Notes under the pieces: generated by a model
Told to the model about the DNA's origin: nothing
Databases searched by the model: none
What the model saw: only the letters and a program-made list of their open reading frames with translations
Shown here: positions 9,918 to 21,149 of the stretch, in pieces
Position numbering within the stretch: position 1 is the first letter of the stretch
Layout of the letters: each line of letters starts with the position of its first letter
From: Liopterus haemorrhoidalis
Taxonomy: Eukaryota; Arthropoda; Insecta; Coleoptera; Dytiscidae
NCBI GenBank assembly: GCA_963971575.1
Contig: OZ020622.1
Span: 3,820,279-3,884,278, forward strand
DNA length: 64,000 nucleotides
Direction of reading: 5' to 3'
Translations under genes and position numbers: made by a program

Positions 9918-10735
9918 TGTGTAAATTAAGTAACCGGACAGGCAACATAGCGTTTGATCTGGTAACATTTGGGACGCGGGACTTAGAAGGGCGGCATGTG
10001 AACATGTTATACGCCTTCAGTACGAGTTTGAACTCGCTAGAGTAATTTTATTGTCCGTTGCGATTTTTTTCGTGAAATATTTTTTTCTAGTACGTTTTAA
10101 AAATGAGTGACATTCATTTCAAGCAACGGTGTGCTATCAGGTTTTGCTTTAGACTTGGTCACAGTGCAATGGAAACTTTTGCAAAATTTCAGCAGGCCTA
10201 CGGAGACAGTGTTTTGTCAAGGATCCAGGTTTTTTGGTGGTTTAAGGTATTTTCAGAAGGAAGAGAGTTGACTGAAGATGAATCACGTAGCGGAAGACCT
10301 TTATCTTCAAGAACCGATGAAAATGTCGACAGAATTCAGAATCTTGCGCGTTCAGATCGTCGGTTGACAGAATGATCGGGGAAAAGTTGAATTTGACTCA
10401 CACTACCGTTCATCAGATTTTGACCAATGAATTGGGGATGAGAAAAATCTAAAAATCACAAGTAATTTCAATAAACGAGTTTTTGGCTAGTAAAATTCCT
10501 GTGGCTCCTCAGCCTCCTTATTCGCCTGACTTGAGTCCTTGTGACTTTTTCCTCTTCCCAAGATTGAAAAATCACTTCAAGGGATGTCATTTTGGGACAC
10601 TCGAAAACCGTCAAACGTCTGTAACCGGCCAGCTGAAATCTATTCTAGTATCCGAGTTCCAGCACTGCTATGAGGATTGGAAGAACCATCTCCAGCGCTG
10701 TGTGGCTTCCCAAAGAAGTTACTCCTGTTAAGAAC
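9918..10735 (+). pseudogene. Mariner-like transposase, internally deleted (lineage m1)
   Basis: The N-terminal part from 10103 (MSDIHFKQRCAIRFCFRLGH...AYGDSVLSRIQVFWWFKVF...GRPLSSRTDENVDRIQNLA) is the bipartite helix-turn-helix region of an insect mariner. After a stop at 10373, short pieces give IGEKLNLTHTTVHQILTNE. The frame then jumps to PPYSPDLSPCDFFLFPRLKN, which holds the third catalytic aspartate, and ends EDWKNHLQRCVASQRSYSC. The first and second catalytic aspartates are deleted. The left end near 9918 has TAAATTAAGTAACCGGAC, shared with relics at 48306 and 49049. Fragments of the same lineage lie at 12508 and 49108. Confidence 0.8.
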
Positions 10736-11417
10736 CACTGATCTAGTTAATTTAGCAAGTAGCATTAAGCTCTTTCTGCCACTAACAAAAAAAAAAAAAA
10801 AAAACAAAACTATTATTCAGAGTAAAAATGTACTTATTATATATTTAAATGTTATTTGCAAACCGCTTCCATGAAAATTAACGATTAATTTCTAACAAAA
10901 TAAGGTTTTACACGTTTTTAAAAATAAAATTCGTGGATTTTTTCCCCTTCCAATCTGATTTCTATCCAAACTTCAAAGTGTGTATAATAATATTTGTGAG
11001 GGACAGTATAATATTAAAATATAATTAGTTCAGAATTTTCCTTTTGGATATATTGTAAATACTAAACCATATTAAAAGTTTGAACAGTTTTGCAAACAAA
11101 ATGAAACAGACAGGAAAGTTTGACGTGTGTCGGTAAACTTTTCCAATACAAACTTTAGTATTTCAAAAAAACCAAGGACATTCAGCTTTTCAGTCAATTT
11201 ATTACCACCAAAAAAATATCAATAAAAAGGAAATTTTGTATACATTCGAAAAAGGATTACATTACAGTAAATCTTCGATTTAAACGACCTCGCATTTAAC
11301 CATTAGACCATCTATCTATATTAATAAAATTGGAGGCTAAAGGCGCGCACCTAGGAGTAGGATTCATGGATTTAGTGTTTTTAAGAAATACATTTGAAAG
11401 AGTTCAGGAGCTTTTTT
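10736..11417. other. No gene; AT-rich DNA
   Basis: A poly-A run at 10788-10804 and scattered AT-rich DNA are present. Nothing else can be supported. Confidence 0.4.
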
Positions 11418-11462
11418 AGGGTTTTGTACGTATGACCAAAAAACCCTTATACCGTCATTTTG

Positions 11463-11712
<250 letters not shown>

Positions 11713-12189
11713 GGTAAAAATTGTAGCCAAACGGCTAAACCTAGAGAGTTGAAATTTGGCATGCTTGTACAACTCTTTGACCCGCACATAGGAAAAATAC
11801 TAAAACATCTAAAAAACATATCCCCCTAGAAATATAAACAAATATGTGCTCAACGAAAAAAAAAAAATATTTTTTTAAAATTCTGAGTAGGGTATCAAAT
11901 GAAAGCTCTTAGTACGTGGATTAACGATCAAAATTTTATTTTTGCAAAATAAATTATTTTGACGCGATTTTTGTCAAAATTGTGCAAAAAAAATTTTGTC
12001 CCACACCCTGTAGCCCAGATGGTTTAAACTAAAAATCTGAAAAAATTCGAAGTAATGTACATTGGTGTGAACCGGAATAGTACAACAGGAATTTTTGATC
12101 AGATTATGTTTTCGGAAAATAATGCAATTTTTGTGTTTTTAACTAAAATATGTTAAATATTTAATTCGCTATGTAACCAAGTTAATACG

Positions 12190-12285
12190 TCAGCGCTCAT
12201 AGCGATGTGCGTTTAGTCATTGGTTTTCTAATTTATCAAACAGGTAACTTGCAAACTAGAGTTCGAATCCTGTCAATCTTATTTT
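12190..12285 (+). other. tRNA-like cassette in family B copy 1
   Basis: Between conserved element flanks sits a segment with a B-box-like GAGTTCGAATCC and an A-box-like upstream part, followed by a T run. It does not fold into a clean tRNA by eye and has no clear acceptor stem, so it is not called a tRNA gene. Confidence 0.4.
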
Positions 12286-12462
12286 TTTGAATATTAAATA
12301 TTAATTGTTGAGTTAACGTGAAGTTTAGGATAAGGTAAACTTAAAGAGATTCTTTACTTCACAAATTATTTTATTTTCTCTATACGTACATTTCGGCTAC
12401 GAAGTAGCCATCTTCAGTAGTTGAATAAAACTAGTAGTTTTATTTACTACATTACGAGGTGT

Positions 12463-12995
12463 GTAAACCGGACTGATTTAATTTTTTTTTTTTTTATTCG
12501 AATAGAATTACAATTCAATATTATCTCCCTCAAAATAACTTCCTTGGGAAGCCACACAGCGCTGGAGACGGTTCTTCCAATCCTCATAGCAGTGCTGGAA
12601 CTCTGATACTGGAATAGCTTTCAGCTGGCCGGTTACGGACGTTTGAATGTTTTCGAGTGTCCCAAAATGACGTCCCTTGAGGTGATTTTTCAATCTTGGG
12701 AAGAGCCAAGGGAGTGACCGAGCGCATTAAGTCGTGCGGTTTTAGACTGGTAATAGTCTGAACTGGGCGGTTGGTGGTTCGAGCCTCCTTCGTTGGTGAT
12801 ATTATTCGGGCGAGAATAATATGTTTACATTACTCCCATTTTCACAATCATTCACCCCTCATCCAGGTGTAGGAGCTCGCCCCCTGGCATCGGCGATTAG
12901 CCTCGTTGCAGAAATAGGCCAATGTAAAATAAATAAATAAATAAAAAAAAAAAAAATCTTGAGAAGAGGAAAAAGTCACAAGGACTCAAGTCGAG
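12463..12995 (-). pseudogene. Mariner lineage m1 C-terminal fragment, interrupted by a SINE
   Basis: On the minus strand the frame reads KNHLKGRHFGTLENIQTSVT...LKAIPVSEFQHCYEDWKNRL...VASQGSYFEGDN and stops at 12508. This is the C-terminus of the same mariner lineage as 10103-10735. Upstream coding (reading CDFFLFPRL) continues at 12955-12995 beyond an inserted SINE. An element end with GTAAACCGGACTGATTTA lies at 12470-12487. The N-terminus and the first two catalytic residues are absent, so the fragment is inactive. Confidence 0.75.
12706..12954 (+). mobile_element. tRNA-derived SINE with LINE-like tail
   Basis: The head (about 12710-12790) has A-box-like TGACCGAGCGCATTAAG and B-box GGTTCGAGCCTCC, the internal RNA polymerase III promoter layout of tRNA-derived SINEs. 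The tail (12865-12945: GGAGCTCGCCCCCTGGCATC, TAGCCTCGTTGCAG, then AAATAAATAAATAAA) matches the 3' end of the LINE relic at 40842-41050. It is flanked by AATCTTGGGAAGAG (12692-12705) and AATCTTGAGAAGAG (12955-12968), a 14-bp target duplication with one mismatch. Confidence 0.85.
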
Positions 12996-13273
12996 GAAAA
13001 AAAATATCTTCACTATTGATTTAACAGAAAAATGTATATAACAAAAATTGTTTAAATTTCATAATTAAAATGAGTACCTACCTGTTTATACAGGGACATT
13101 AGGACCGGTTGAAACATCACACTGACCACATGCTTTCATATCTATGGCGGCTCTAGAAACGGAGAACTTACCTTCTCTGCCCCTTATACGCCTATCTAGA
13201 TATTGGGATTCTATTATTGACTTAAAAAAAATGTATACGATAAAAATTGTTTACAATAAGAAAACAATTTTTT

Positions 13274-13500
13274 TCTATTCTAAAATTTTAATATTACAAA
13301 AAAATATATGTAGGCAAAATGTGTAAGCGAAACTAAACGGGATTTTTCTCTTAAGTTGTCAAGAGCTTGTTTTAATATGCTACAATAATAAAACATTTTG
13401 TGTTCTAAAATTTTAATATTACAAAAAAATATATGTAGTCTATCCAAAATGTGTAAGCGGAACTAAACGGGATTTTTTCCCTTAAGTTGTCAAAAGCTTT
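13274..13500. repeat. Tandem duplication, about 128-bp period
   Basis: The block TTCTAAAATTTTAATATTAC...GTGTAAGCGAAACTAAACGG...TTAAGTTGTCAAGAGC occurs at 13277-13370 and again at 13402-13495 with few changes. No coding function is seen. Confidence 0.75.
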
Positions 13501-14075
13501 TTTAAAGATTGAATAGAGTAGAGCTTTTGTTAAACAAAATATGTTAATATATTATTTTGTTATTCAAAAGCCCTACTTAATTGTTAAAGGTTACTAGATT
13601 TTAAAATCAAATTCTGCTTAAACCAAAATAAACAAGTTTATACATAATATTTTTAAATTATTAACATATCAAGAATATATTACAAAGTATTGGTTTTATT
13701 GTTTAAAATTTTATAGATAAAAATCTATTTTAATTAATAATCCGTTCTTAATTCTTTCTAACTTAATCCCGTTTTAACAAGATAAATTTAGTTGCGTATA
13801 TTTTTGATAGTGATCGTATGTTTTAAGTTTTTTCTCCTTGAAAGTGTAATATTTAGGTGATTTTTTGTGTACAAGGGGTGAAATTTAAAGTGAAGTGACA
13901 TTGAGGGATGCTTTATCGACTCCTACAACCCAAATTTACTGCAATTAAAAAACTACAGTTGGAATAAAATTCCAGGTAAGTTGCTAACATTTTATAAAAA
14001 TAAATTGCGTTTCATAAAATTTTATTTGAATAAGGACGCTATGTTTCCATGAATCTTTTATACTTATTAGATCAT
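13501..14075. other. AT-rich unique DNA with an isolated splice-donor-like site
   Basis: A perfect donor-type sequence CAG/GTAAGT lies at 13973-13979. No acceptor or open frame pairs with it, so no exon is called. Confidence 0.35.
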
Positions 14076-14080
14076 CTAGA

Positions 14081-14160
14081 TCTGTGTTTCTTAACCTTTT
14101 TTCCATCGCGGACCCGTAAAAAGTCAAATATTTTTGGCTCAAATTTAAAACCAACTCGAA
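14081..14160 (+). repeat. hAT-type terminus
   Basis: TGTGTTTCTTAACCTTTTTT followed by CCATCGCGGACCCG resembles the subterminal sequence of hAT elements that read 'CAGxGxTTCTCAACCTT...GCGGACC'. A second end was not identified. Confidence 0.4.
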
Positions 14161-14237
14161 GGTCAGTATGCAGAGTGTAATATTGAAACGAGATCATTAT
14201 TTTCTTTGGCTAAAATGTAGTAAAGTAGGCCAACACG

Positions 14238-14480
14238 ATGTGGTCGGGGATATATATTAAAAACAGAAATAATAAATTAAGATTATATAAATATTATTGC
14301 TTTGTATTTGGTTGTCACTCTAGGAAAAAAAGTGACAAACATTCACTTCTATTTTTTCCAAATGAAAAACAATTTGTGAAAATAATAAATATATTTTGTG
14401 TTGTGGAAGAGATAAATAGGTAAAAAAGCATGGGAAAATGTTATAAATACTGAAAACAGAGTGAGAGTGTGCTAAAAGTA
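14238..14480 (+). pseudogene. THAP-domain relic (copy 2 of the SWIM/THAP unit)
   Basis: The frame from 14238 gives YKYYCFVFGCHSRKKSDKH, then SLLFFPNEKQFVKIINIF. After a stop at 14421 it continues KKAWENVINTENRVRVC (14424-14474). The C-x4-C pair, FP motif, the tryptophan in AWEN and the later cysteine follow the order of the THAP zinc finger; no downstream histidine ligand is seen. It is the plus-strand counterpart of the fragment at 5281-5392. THAP domains bind DNA in transposases and in chromatin proteins; no catalytic domain follows here. Confidence 0.6.
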
Positions 14481-14586
14481 TTTAAAAGCTACAGATTACA
14501 TCAATATTGTTAATTTATTAATATTTAACAAAATAGTATTTATTAAAAATATTCAACAGATAAGAAATACTCAATTATAAAAATTC

Positions 14587-14658
14587 TTCTCGAGCATAAT
14601 TAAATATCTACCCGTGTAACTTTAAAACAGGATTAGGGCATGCGGTCTCAAATACAGT
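14587..14658 (-). pseudogene. 3' tail of the SWIM gene (copy 2)
   Basis: On the minus strand this reads FETACPNPVLKLHG and a TAG, matching FETACPNSALKLPG at the end of the 4512-5176 gene, including the following ATATTTAATTATG. It faces the THAP relic at 14238-14480, the same convergent arrangement as at 4425-5595. Only this tail of the gene is left. Confidence 0.6.
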
Positions 14659-14667
14659 GAAACCTCT

Positions 14668-14822
14668 CAGACCAATTCTGTAACTCAGTTACTATGATAA
14701 TAGTAACTAAATTCGTCACTATGAGCAAGGTCAGTTACTATCATGAATGAAAGTCATTATACTTTTTATAATATTTTATGTTGTAACGTTATTACACAGT
14801 AACTTTTTACAGAATTGATCTG
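14668..14822. mobile_element. MITE family M3, copy 1 (155 bp)
   Basis: The ends are CAGACCAATTCTGTAA and TTACAGAATTGATCTG, with inner AGTAAC/GTTACT repeats. Two further copies stand in tandem at 27799-27956 and 27964-28121. No coding content. Confidence 0.75.
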
Positions 14823-15192
14823 TGTATCTATCGTTTTTGAAGGGACCTATTGAAATAAACTATGGATGCGGGAAAACAATGAATGCGGGAATATAGAAAA
14901 AAAAAACACATTAATACATATTTAAATGTTTAATATGTCCATACATACATATTCTAAAAATGATACATGTTTTAGGTATAAATCAATTTGTTTAAATAAA
15001 AAATATAGTAAAAAATAAAAAAAAAGCTGCATGCAGACAAAAAAAATTATACTTTGTATTGTTATAATCTTTCATCGTCATTTGCTTTTTGGCTTTTTAA
15101 TTGCCGTAAAAATCAATATTTTTTCGGTGTTAAAAATTACATTTTTTTCGGCATCAGTTATCGAATGTGCATAAAAAAAGTTTATAATTTGA

Positions 15193-16016
15193 AAAAAATT
15201 GATGTGAAGTGTGAATATTCACACATTTCAGGCTTTCGCAGGTATATAATAAGTGAAGGCGGTATGCTGAGTGTGTAGGACAAATTTTACTTTGTAGTAA
15301 TCACGGCAAAATGAACGATATTTTTAAAATAATTTATCGTCTGTTAATCATATAATAAGACTGGTTATTAAATTTACGCTCTTAAAAATTAAATACAACA
15401 TTTGTCAAAATATAACTAGAATTTTGACAAAATAATTTCAACATAATAAAAACAGAAAAAATAAAGTTCACTCCGTACTCGAACTCTAAACCCTTCGTTT
15501 CTAGCGCATTTTAGCTTACGACACCAGTGCTCCCAAAAACCACAAAAAATGCATTATTTTCCGAAAACATAATCTGATCAAAAATTCCTGTTGTACTATT
15601 TCGGTTCACACCAATATACATTACTTAGATTTTTTTCAGATTTTTAGTTTAAACCATCTGGGCTACAGGTGTGGGAAAAAATTTTTTTGCACAATTTTGA
15701 CAAAAAACGCGTCAAAATAATTTATTTTGCAAAAATAAAATTTTGATCGTTAATCCACGTACTATGGGCTTTCATTTGATACCCTACTCAATTAAAAAAA
15801 AATAGTTTTTTTTTCGATGAGCACATATTTGTTTATATTTTTAGGGGGATATGTTTTTTAGATGTTTTAGTATTTTTCCTATGGGCGGGTCAAAGAGTTG
15901 TATAAGCATGCCAAATTTCAACTCTCTAGGTTTAGCCGTTTGGCTACAATTTTCACCGAACAGACAGACGACAAAATGACGGTATAAGGGTTTTTTGGTC
16001 ATACCTACAAAACCCT
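15193..16016 (-). mobile_element. Family B Helentron-like element, copy 2 (near full length)
   Basis: On the minus strand it begins AGGGTTTTGTAGGTATGACC (16016), has only two CTGT units (15960-15968), the conserved block, and a tRNA-like cassette at about 15535-15480 (B-box-like GAGTTCGAGTAC). It ends with a decayed inverse subterminal repeat, the hairpin GTGTGAATATTCACAC at about 15206-15221 and an A/T-rich tail. The small array makes it the compact form of the family. Confidence 0.75.
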
Positions 16017-16690
16017 AAAAACACGAAATTTGCTGCGTAATTTAAACGATGAATACGGTAAAATAATGCATAGAGAAACGATCGATGCGATCTATTTTTG
16101 CGTGTTTTGTATGAAATTAATTCGGAACCGCAAGAAATATCGATACATACGGGGAAAATATTATTCGAGGAACGATATATAGAGGTTTCACTGTATTGTG
16201 TTTTGTATGAACGTAAGGCCTCAGGAAGCGGGGGACCCTGGGCGATTACCTCGGTGTCAATACTCCAGCCCTATTTATAATAGAATCCCCCAATAAACGT
16301 ACAAATGTTCAGTTTGTTGTATTTGTTTTTATTCCTCGTTTTTCTTTATATGCTTATTGATTTTTCGTTCAAACCCAGACAAAAATAGAGTTTACAGTTT
16401 GTTTCCATTTTGTTTGTTTATTATTTGGTGAACAGAAAAACAAACAAACAAACAAATAGGAACATAAAATTTAAAACATAGGTCATAAAATTTATTCAGA
16501 TAACAGTTTTTGGTCATTTTAATTTAAATGGATGTTACTGCTTTATGATTCATTTACAACCTTAAAATTATAAATTAGAATTAACATTGAATTAGTACTT
16601 AACGTATACTTGGAAATTAAGTAGCATTCACAATGTAAATTAATAAATTAAGATAGTGACAGCGTTGTATCGGTAAATTTCTACTTTATC
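16017..16690. other. No recognised feature
   Basis: Only a short (CAAA)n-like run near 16438-16456 stands out. Confidence 0.4.
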
Positions 16691-16699
16691 AAAGCTCTG

Positions 16700-17580
16700 T
16701 CGTGATGAAGTTATCAACCATCTTTGCCTTTTTAGGGTTTTGTAGGTATGACCAGAAAACCCTTATACCGTCATTTTGTCGTCTGTCTGTCTGTCTGTCT
16801 GTCTGTTCGGTAAAAATTGTAGCCAAACGGCTAAACCTAGAGAGTTGAAATTTGGCATGCTTATACAACTCTTTGACCCGCACATAGGAAAAATACTAAA
16901 ACATCTAAAAAACATATTCCCCTAAAAATATAAACAAATATGTGCTCATCGAAAAAAAAAAAAAATATATATATATATAATTCTGAGTAGGGTATCAAAT
17001 GAAAGCCCTTGGTACGTGGATTAACGATCAATTTTTATTTTTGCAAAATAAATTATTTTTAAGAGATTTTTGCCAAAATTGTGCAAAAATTTTTTTGTCC
17101 CACACCTGTAGCCCAGATGGTTTAAACTAAAAATCTGAAAAAATTCTAAGTGATGTATATTGGTGTGAACCGGAATAGTTCAACAGGAATTTTTGATCAG
17201 ATTGTGTTTTCGGAAAATAACGCATTTTTTGTGTTTTTAAGTAAAATATGTAATATATTTAATCCGCTATTTAACATAGTAAACGAGTGATCCTGTATAA
17301 CACAGTGGTAGCGATGTCGCTTAGTGAGTTGAAACTACTGTAAGAAACTGTGCCTTGCTATATAAAAAAAATACTGCACATATTTAGAAACTTAAATAAT
17401 GGTATTAGACATTCGAATTAAAATTCATAAAAAAATATTTTGACATAAAATTTGTTTTGGCATCCCAAATAATCATCACACAGTTAATAAATACCTGCGA
17501 AACACTGAAATGTGTGAAAATTCACACTTCACATTAATTTTTTTCTACAAATTTCATCCTTAACGACCTAATAAATTAAA
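16700..17580. repeat. Mariner m2 end fragment interrupted by family B copy 3
   Basis: The left flank AAGTTATCAACCATCTTTGCC (16709 onward) and the right flank CTACAAATTTCATCC...ACGACCTAATAAATTA (17544-17575) are contiguous in the mariner end at 51078-51132. The family B element therefore inserted into a run of T inside this sequence. Confidence 0.75.
16734..17541 (+). mobile_element. Family B Helentron-like element, copy 3
   Basis: It starts AGGGTTTTGTAGGTATGACC, has 5-6 CTGT units at 16782-16805, the conserved block, and a truncated tRNA-like cassette (GTATAACACAGTGGTAGCG at 17293-17311, B box lost). It ends with TGTGTGAAAATTCACAC at 17512-17528 and CACATTAATTTTT. The uninterrupted version of the target at 51090-51115 shows it inserted within a T run with no clear duplication. 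Confidence 0.8.
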
Positions 17581-17606
17581 TTCGAAGTATTTATATGAGA
17601 TAGGTA

Positions 17607-17978
17607 CCCAGCAAACATTCAACTAACGGCCGAATGCTGGCAAACTGCTTTTATGCTGGTAAATTATTGGCACCAAAAGTAAGTGCAACGCCAGTATTAA
17701 TAATGTACTTCACATTTGTATTTCGCATTCCGCCTATACGAAGTACTTTACCAGCATTTTATAAGCACTCTTCTTCACTCATACTTTTTACTTAAAACCA
17801 TCAGAAATAAATCTTGCAACTAATGCGATTATTTTGCACTTTACCGTTGCTGGGTCGGCAACTGATACATCAATGGGCCAGTAACGGCCACGGGGACACC
17901 GGGTTACTGGCCCATTACTTTCAATGCCGGGGAGTATGTGCTTTACCAGTACTAGCCCGTATAAAAATGTTTGCTGGG
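17607..17978 (+). mobile_element. MITE family M1, copy 2 (372 bp)
   Basis: Termini CCCAGCAAACATT and AATGTTTGCTGGG are flanked by TA on both sides (17605-17606, 17979-17980). The interior is almost identical to copies 1 and 4. Confidence 0.9.
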
Positions 17979-18530
17979 TAATGTTTTGAAGATAACACTA
18001 ACTTAATATTAAATGTTAAAACGGCTTGCCATAGTTACGCATAACAAACGTTTACGTTAATTCTAAGTACTAATTCTAATTTATAATTACGAGGTTGTCA
18101 ATGCAGTATTAATGGTGTAGGTATTTTTTTTTATTTTCTTTCAAGTCTCAAGATTAATTCGTTTGATCCTATTTTCCCTCTTGAATTATATCCTACTATT
18201 CATCAATTTCTTTGAGTTGTATAAGGGTGGGAATGTAGATAGGACTGCGTGGGTTTTCCACTGTCCAAATGTTTGTGCTTTGCTCCAGACGGAGTAAAAT
18301 CAATATCCTTGGGGATAAACACGACGTTTTACTGTCATCAAATGTTATTGTCCGTGATTCAGAATTGAAAAGAATAGGGGAATTCTCATAAAAATGTAAA
18401 AAAATACGTGTAGAAAAATGAAATTGAAATTGAGTTAAATAAAATTATTTTAACAAATTTTTGGATTATAGCAGACTTGGGAGAAATTAGTTCGTAGGTA
18501 AATATACTCACGGGTCATACAAGGGATATA
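17979..18530. other. No recognised feature
   Basis: AT-rich DNA with no ORF or repeat that I could place. Confidence 0.4.
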
Positions 18531-18531
18531 G

Positions 18532-18640
18532 AACAGCGTTTCTCAATCAAAAACGCACTGCGGACCAGTAAAATATAAAATTTTCTAACGCGGCACTAAT
18601 AATAATTGTAGGTTCATTTTTTGCAAGAAAACAAATATAT
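18532..18640 (+). repeat. hAT-type terminus
   Basis: CAGCGTTTCTCAATCAAAAA followed by GCACTGCGGACCAG resembles a hAT terminal region. The hAT element at 18658 is inserted just inside it. Confidence 0.4.
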
Positions 18641-18657
18641 TTAATGTGCTACTAAAT

Positions 18658-19473
18658 TAGGGCTGCCGTACGTCCCGGTACACCGGGACATGTCCCGGTT
18701 TTCAGGTTTGTGTCCCAGTGTCCCGGTCCAAGAGTCATTTGTCCCGGTCGATTTAAAATTTATGCATATTAAAAAATTATTTTTCGATAATATTGTACAT
18801 ATACATATATACATACTATATATAAATTATATAACAGATTCGAGGTCCGAAATGTTCCGGAGTAATGCCGAGTACCAGTCAGCTAGTCACTAGCTGAGTG
18901 GTACTGACAGATGAGCGCAATTCGCTTTCTATTGACACCGTGAAAAGCATAATTCAATGTGTTTTAAATTATAAAATGTCATGCATTGAATTCTATAATT
19001 ATATAAAAGGGGAAAAAGAATTGCTCCAAAAAACGAAAACATCGGAGAAGTATGATTGGGCAAAGAAGAGCGATGATAAAGAAGCCACCGAAGTCGGGGA
19101 AGGGGGAGAGTAAAGGCAAGAGAAGAATGGAATGTAAGGTTCTATTTGGTTTTATTAAATTGAATCGCCCATTAATTTATATTATATTATTTTATATTTG
19201 ATAAAGACGCATTCACAAAAAAAAACATCAAATTTTTCCAGTCGAACTGAGTATTCCAAAATGATTCACCATTGATCCCAACGTTTTGCTCTTGGAATAC
19301 CTATTATCAATCTCTACTTTAATTTTTTTTTTGTCTTTAAATTTTTTTATATTTTTTAAATATTGTGCAATTTTTTATAATAAAGGTATTATTGTCGATA
19401 AAAGTTTTTTTTAAGTTTTGTTTTGGGTGGGGGGGGGGTCCCGGTCGGTAGTCCGACAATTATGGCAGCCCTA
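18658..19473 (+). mobile_element. hAT element, 816 bp, internally deleted, 8-bp target duplication
   Basis: The ends are TAGGGCTGCCGTA and TATGGCAGCCCTA. The flanks are an exact 8-bp duplication TACTAAAT (18650-18657 and 19474-19481), diagnostic of hAT. The interior has copies of GTCCCGGT near both ends and a transposase C-terminal fragment. Confidence 0.9.
18898..19113 (+). pseudogene. hAT transposase C-terminal fragment
   Basis: The frame reads VLTDERNSLSIDTVKSIIQC, then NYKMSCIEFYNYIKGEKEL and TSEKYDWAK. This fits the end of the hAT dimerisation region ('W..eRN.L....V......N....C.eFy.yl....ELL....SSEKY'). The whole catalytic core is missing, so it could only move with help from a full element. 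The reading frame upstream (DSRSEMFRSNAEYQS) may be decayed transposase. The GC-rich start of the element and its 8-bp duplication support the family call. Confidence 0.65.
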
Positions 19474-19650
19474 TACTAAATACATTTATTTTATTTGTAG
19501 AAAATCACAGAAAGTTTACAGAAAATAAACAAAATATAAATTATTTACATAAAAAATGCGTATAAAAAATAACAAGAAAAAGTAACACTGTTATCGAACA
19601 TACCATATTATTTTTGAAGATCGGCATAAAACAATTATCCCGTATACCTA

Positions 19651-19870
19651 CCCAGCAAACATTTTTATACGGGCCAGTACTGTTGAAGCACATACTCCCC
19701 GGCATTGAAAGTAATAGACCAGTGCTGTCATTTTGCAATGGGCCAGTACCCCGGTGTCCCCGTGGCCGTTAGCTGGCCCATTGGTGTATAAATTGCCGGC
19801 CCAGAAACAGTAAAGTGCAAAATAATCGCATTAGTTGCAAGATTTATTTTTGACGGACCAGTGCTTATAT
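19651..19870 (-). mobile_element. MITE family M1, copy 3 (partial, diverged)
   Basis: It starts CCCAGCAAACATTTTTATAC and matches the other copies in reverse orientation up to about 19865, after which similarity ends. The internal CCCGGTGTCCCCGTGGCCGT block is intact. Confidence 0.8.
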
Positions 19871-20034
19871 TATACCCACTCTCTAGTATTTCAAATGTAA
19901 CATATGTATATTTACCTTATACTTACCCAGTATTAAAATTAATGGTTAGGTGCAAAATAAATACTCATTTGGCCATTTCACCATCGTTAAATAAATTTAT
20001 TTAATAAAGTTGGCTTTTATTAGAGTATGTAAGG

Positions 20035-20222
20035 CTGAGATACTCAAGTCCACCGATTCATTTGCAAAGTTTTTTAATAAAAGTAGTAAAATTGTAGCAA
20101 AATTGCAGTAAAAACTCCTCTTTTTTCCGTGTAAACGACGACCTCTGCATTTTGAGGCCCCCATCAAGCCGAGGGTCCTGGGCTCGTGCCCTATGTGCCC
20201 TTATGGAAAAGACGGAACTATG
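20035..20222 (+). repeat. Family D repeat, right-hand part
   Basis: GGCTGAGATACTCAAGTCC, then GAGGCCCCCATC and GCCCTTATGGAAAAGACGGA match 53198-53368, the right half of the full family D copy. The left half is absent. Confidence 0.75.
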
Positions 20223-21149
20223 TTCAGCCACTGAGTTGTAAAGGTCTCTGATGTAAAAACTTTGAAGTACTAATTCAGAAAAGACATTTATAATCTCTTC
20301 ACGATTGTGAAAAATGGTCTATTGTATTTTATTTTCTTTTACGTGTAATCTAATTTAACAGCTTGTATTTACTTGTCAACACAATCAAATCGATAACATA
20401 AAAACGAACAATTAAAATTTTATTTGTTCACTGAAATGCATAAATTAAGTTTATACCTTAATGTTTTTCTAAGTTAAAAATATATTTAATTAATGTTTTA
20501 TTAAATAAGAAGAAATAAATGTCCATGTTTGTTGATATGTTTTGCGCGTGTGCTAACCGCGCCGTGTTTAATGTTACCGTGCCGTTTATTCTGCACTCCG
20601 CCCAGAAGAGTCAGAGTTCCGACTGATTCTTTGTTAGTAATTCCCCACAGCTGGAAAATCAGTGTATTTTGTCAGGTGTAATCGGAAACCTTGGATCTAC
20701 GATTAGTGTTGTGTTGTGAAAGTGCAGTGCACATTAAAACTAACCTAGAAATTAAGCTTTGGATTATATGTAAGTACTTGTGTTTGGATTGAAATTGTGA
20801 GAAGTGGGGAGAAGTTTATGCAATTGGATTAACAGTTTATCCAATTTTTTATTCAAATGGATTTATCTTTCATTTTTACGCAGGTTTTATGGCGTTTAAG
20901 GTCACCAAATGCACAAAGATGCAGTTGGTGGCATAATTCATTCAATAACCTTTATAATTTTAATTTATATTACTTTATAATCGGTTTTATGAGTGTTTAA
21001 ACGTTGTACCGTTTTAAAAGTGTTGTTTACTGACAGATATGCATCCACGGCGGGGGCCAGAAGAAAAATTATTTAAAGATTTTTTAAAATCTTCTCAATA
21101 TGATGCAAAATTGTATAATTCTCCATGTAATTGATCTTAGCTGACATTT
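20223..21149. other. Mostly unique DNA, gene not recognised
   Basis: A GC-richer patch at 20560-20770 ends in a donor-like AT/GTAAGT at 20771. It could be a non-coding first exon but lacks any confirming signal. Confidence 0.25.

Noticed and set aside
20560..20776. Non-coding first exon ending at a GTAAGT donor, with an initiator-like TCAGT
   Set aside because: No downstream promoter element, no paired acceptor and no conserved frame; left as unannotated DNA.
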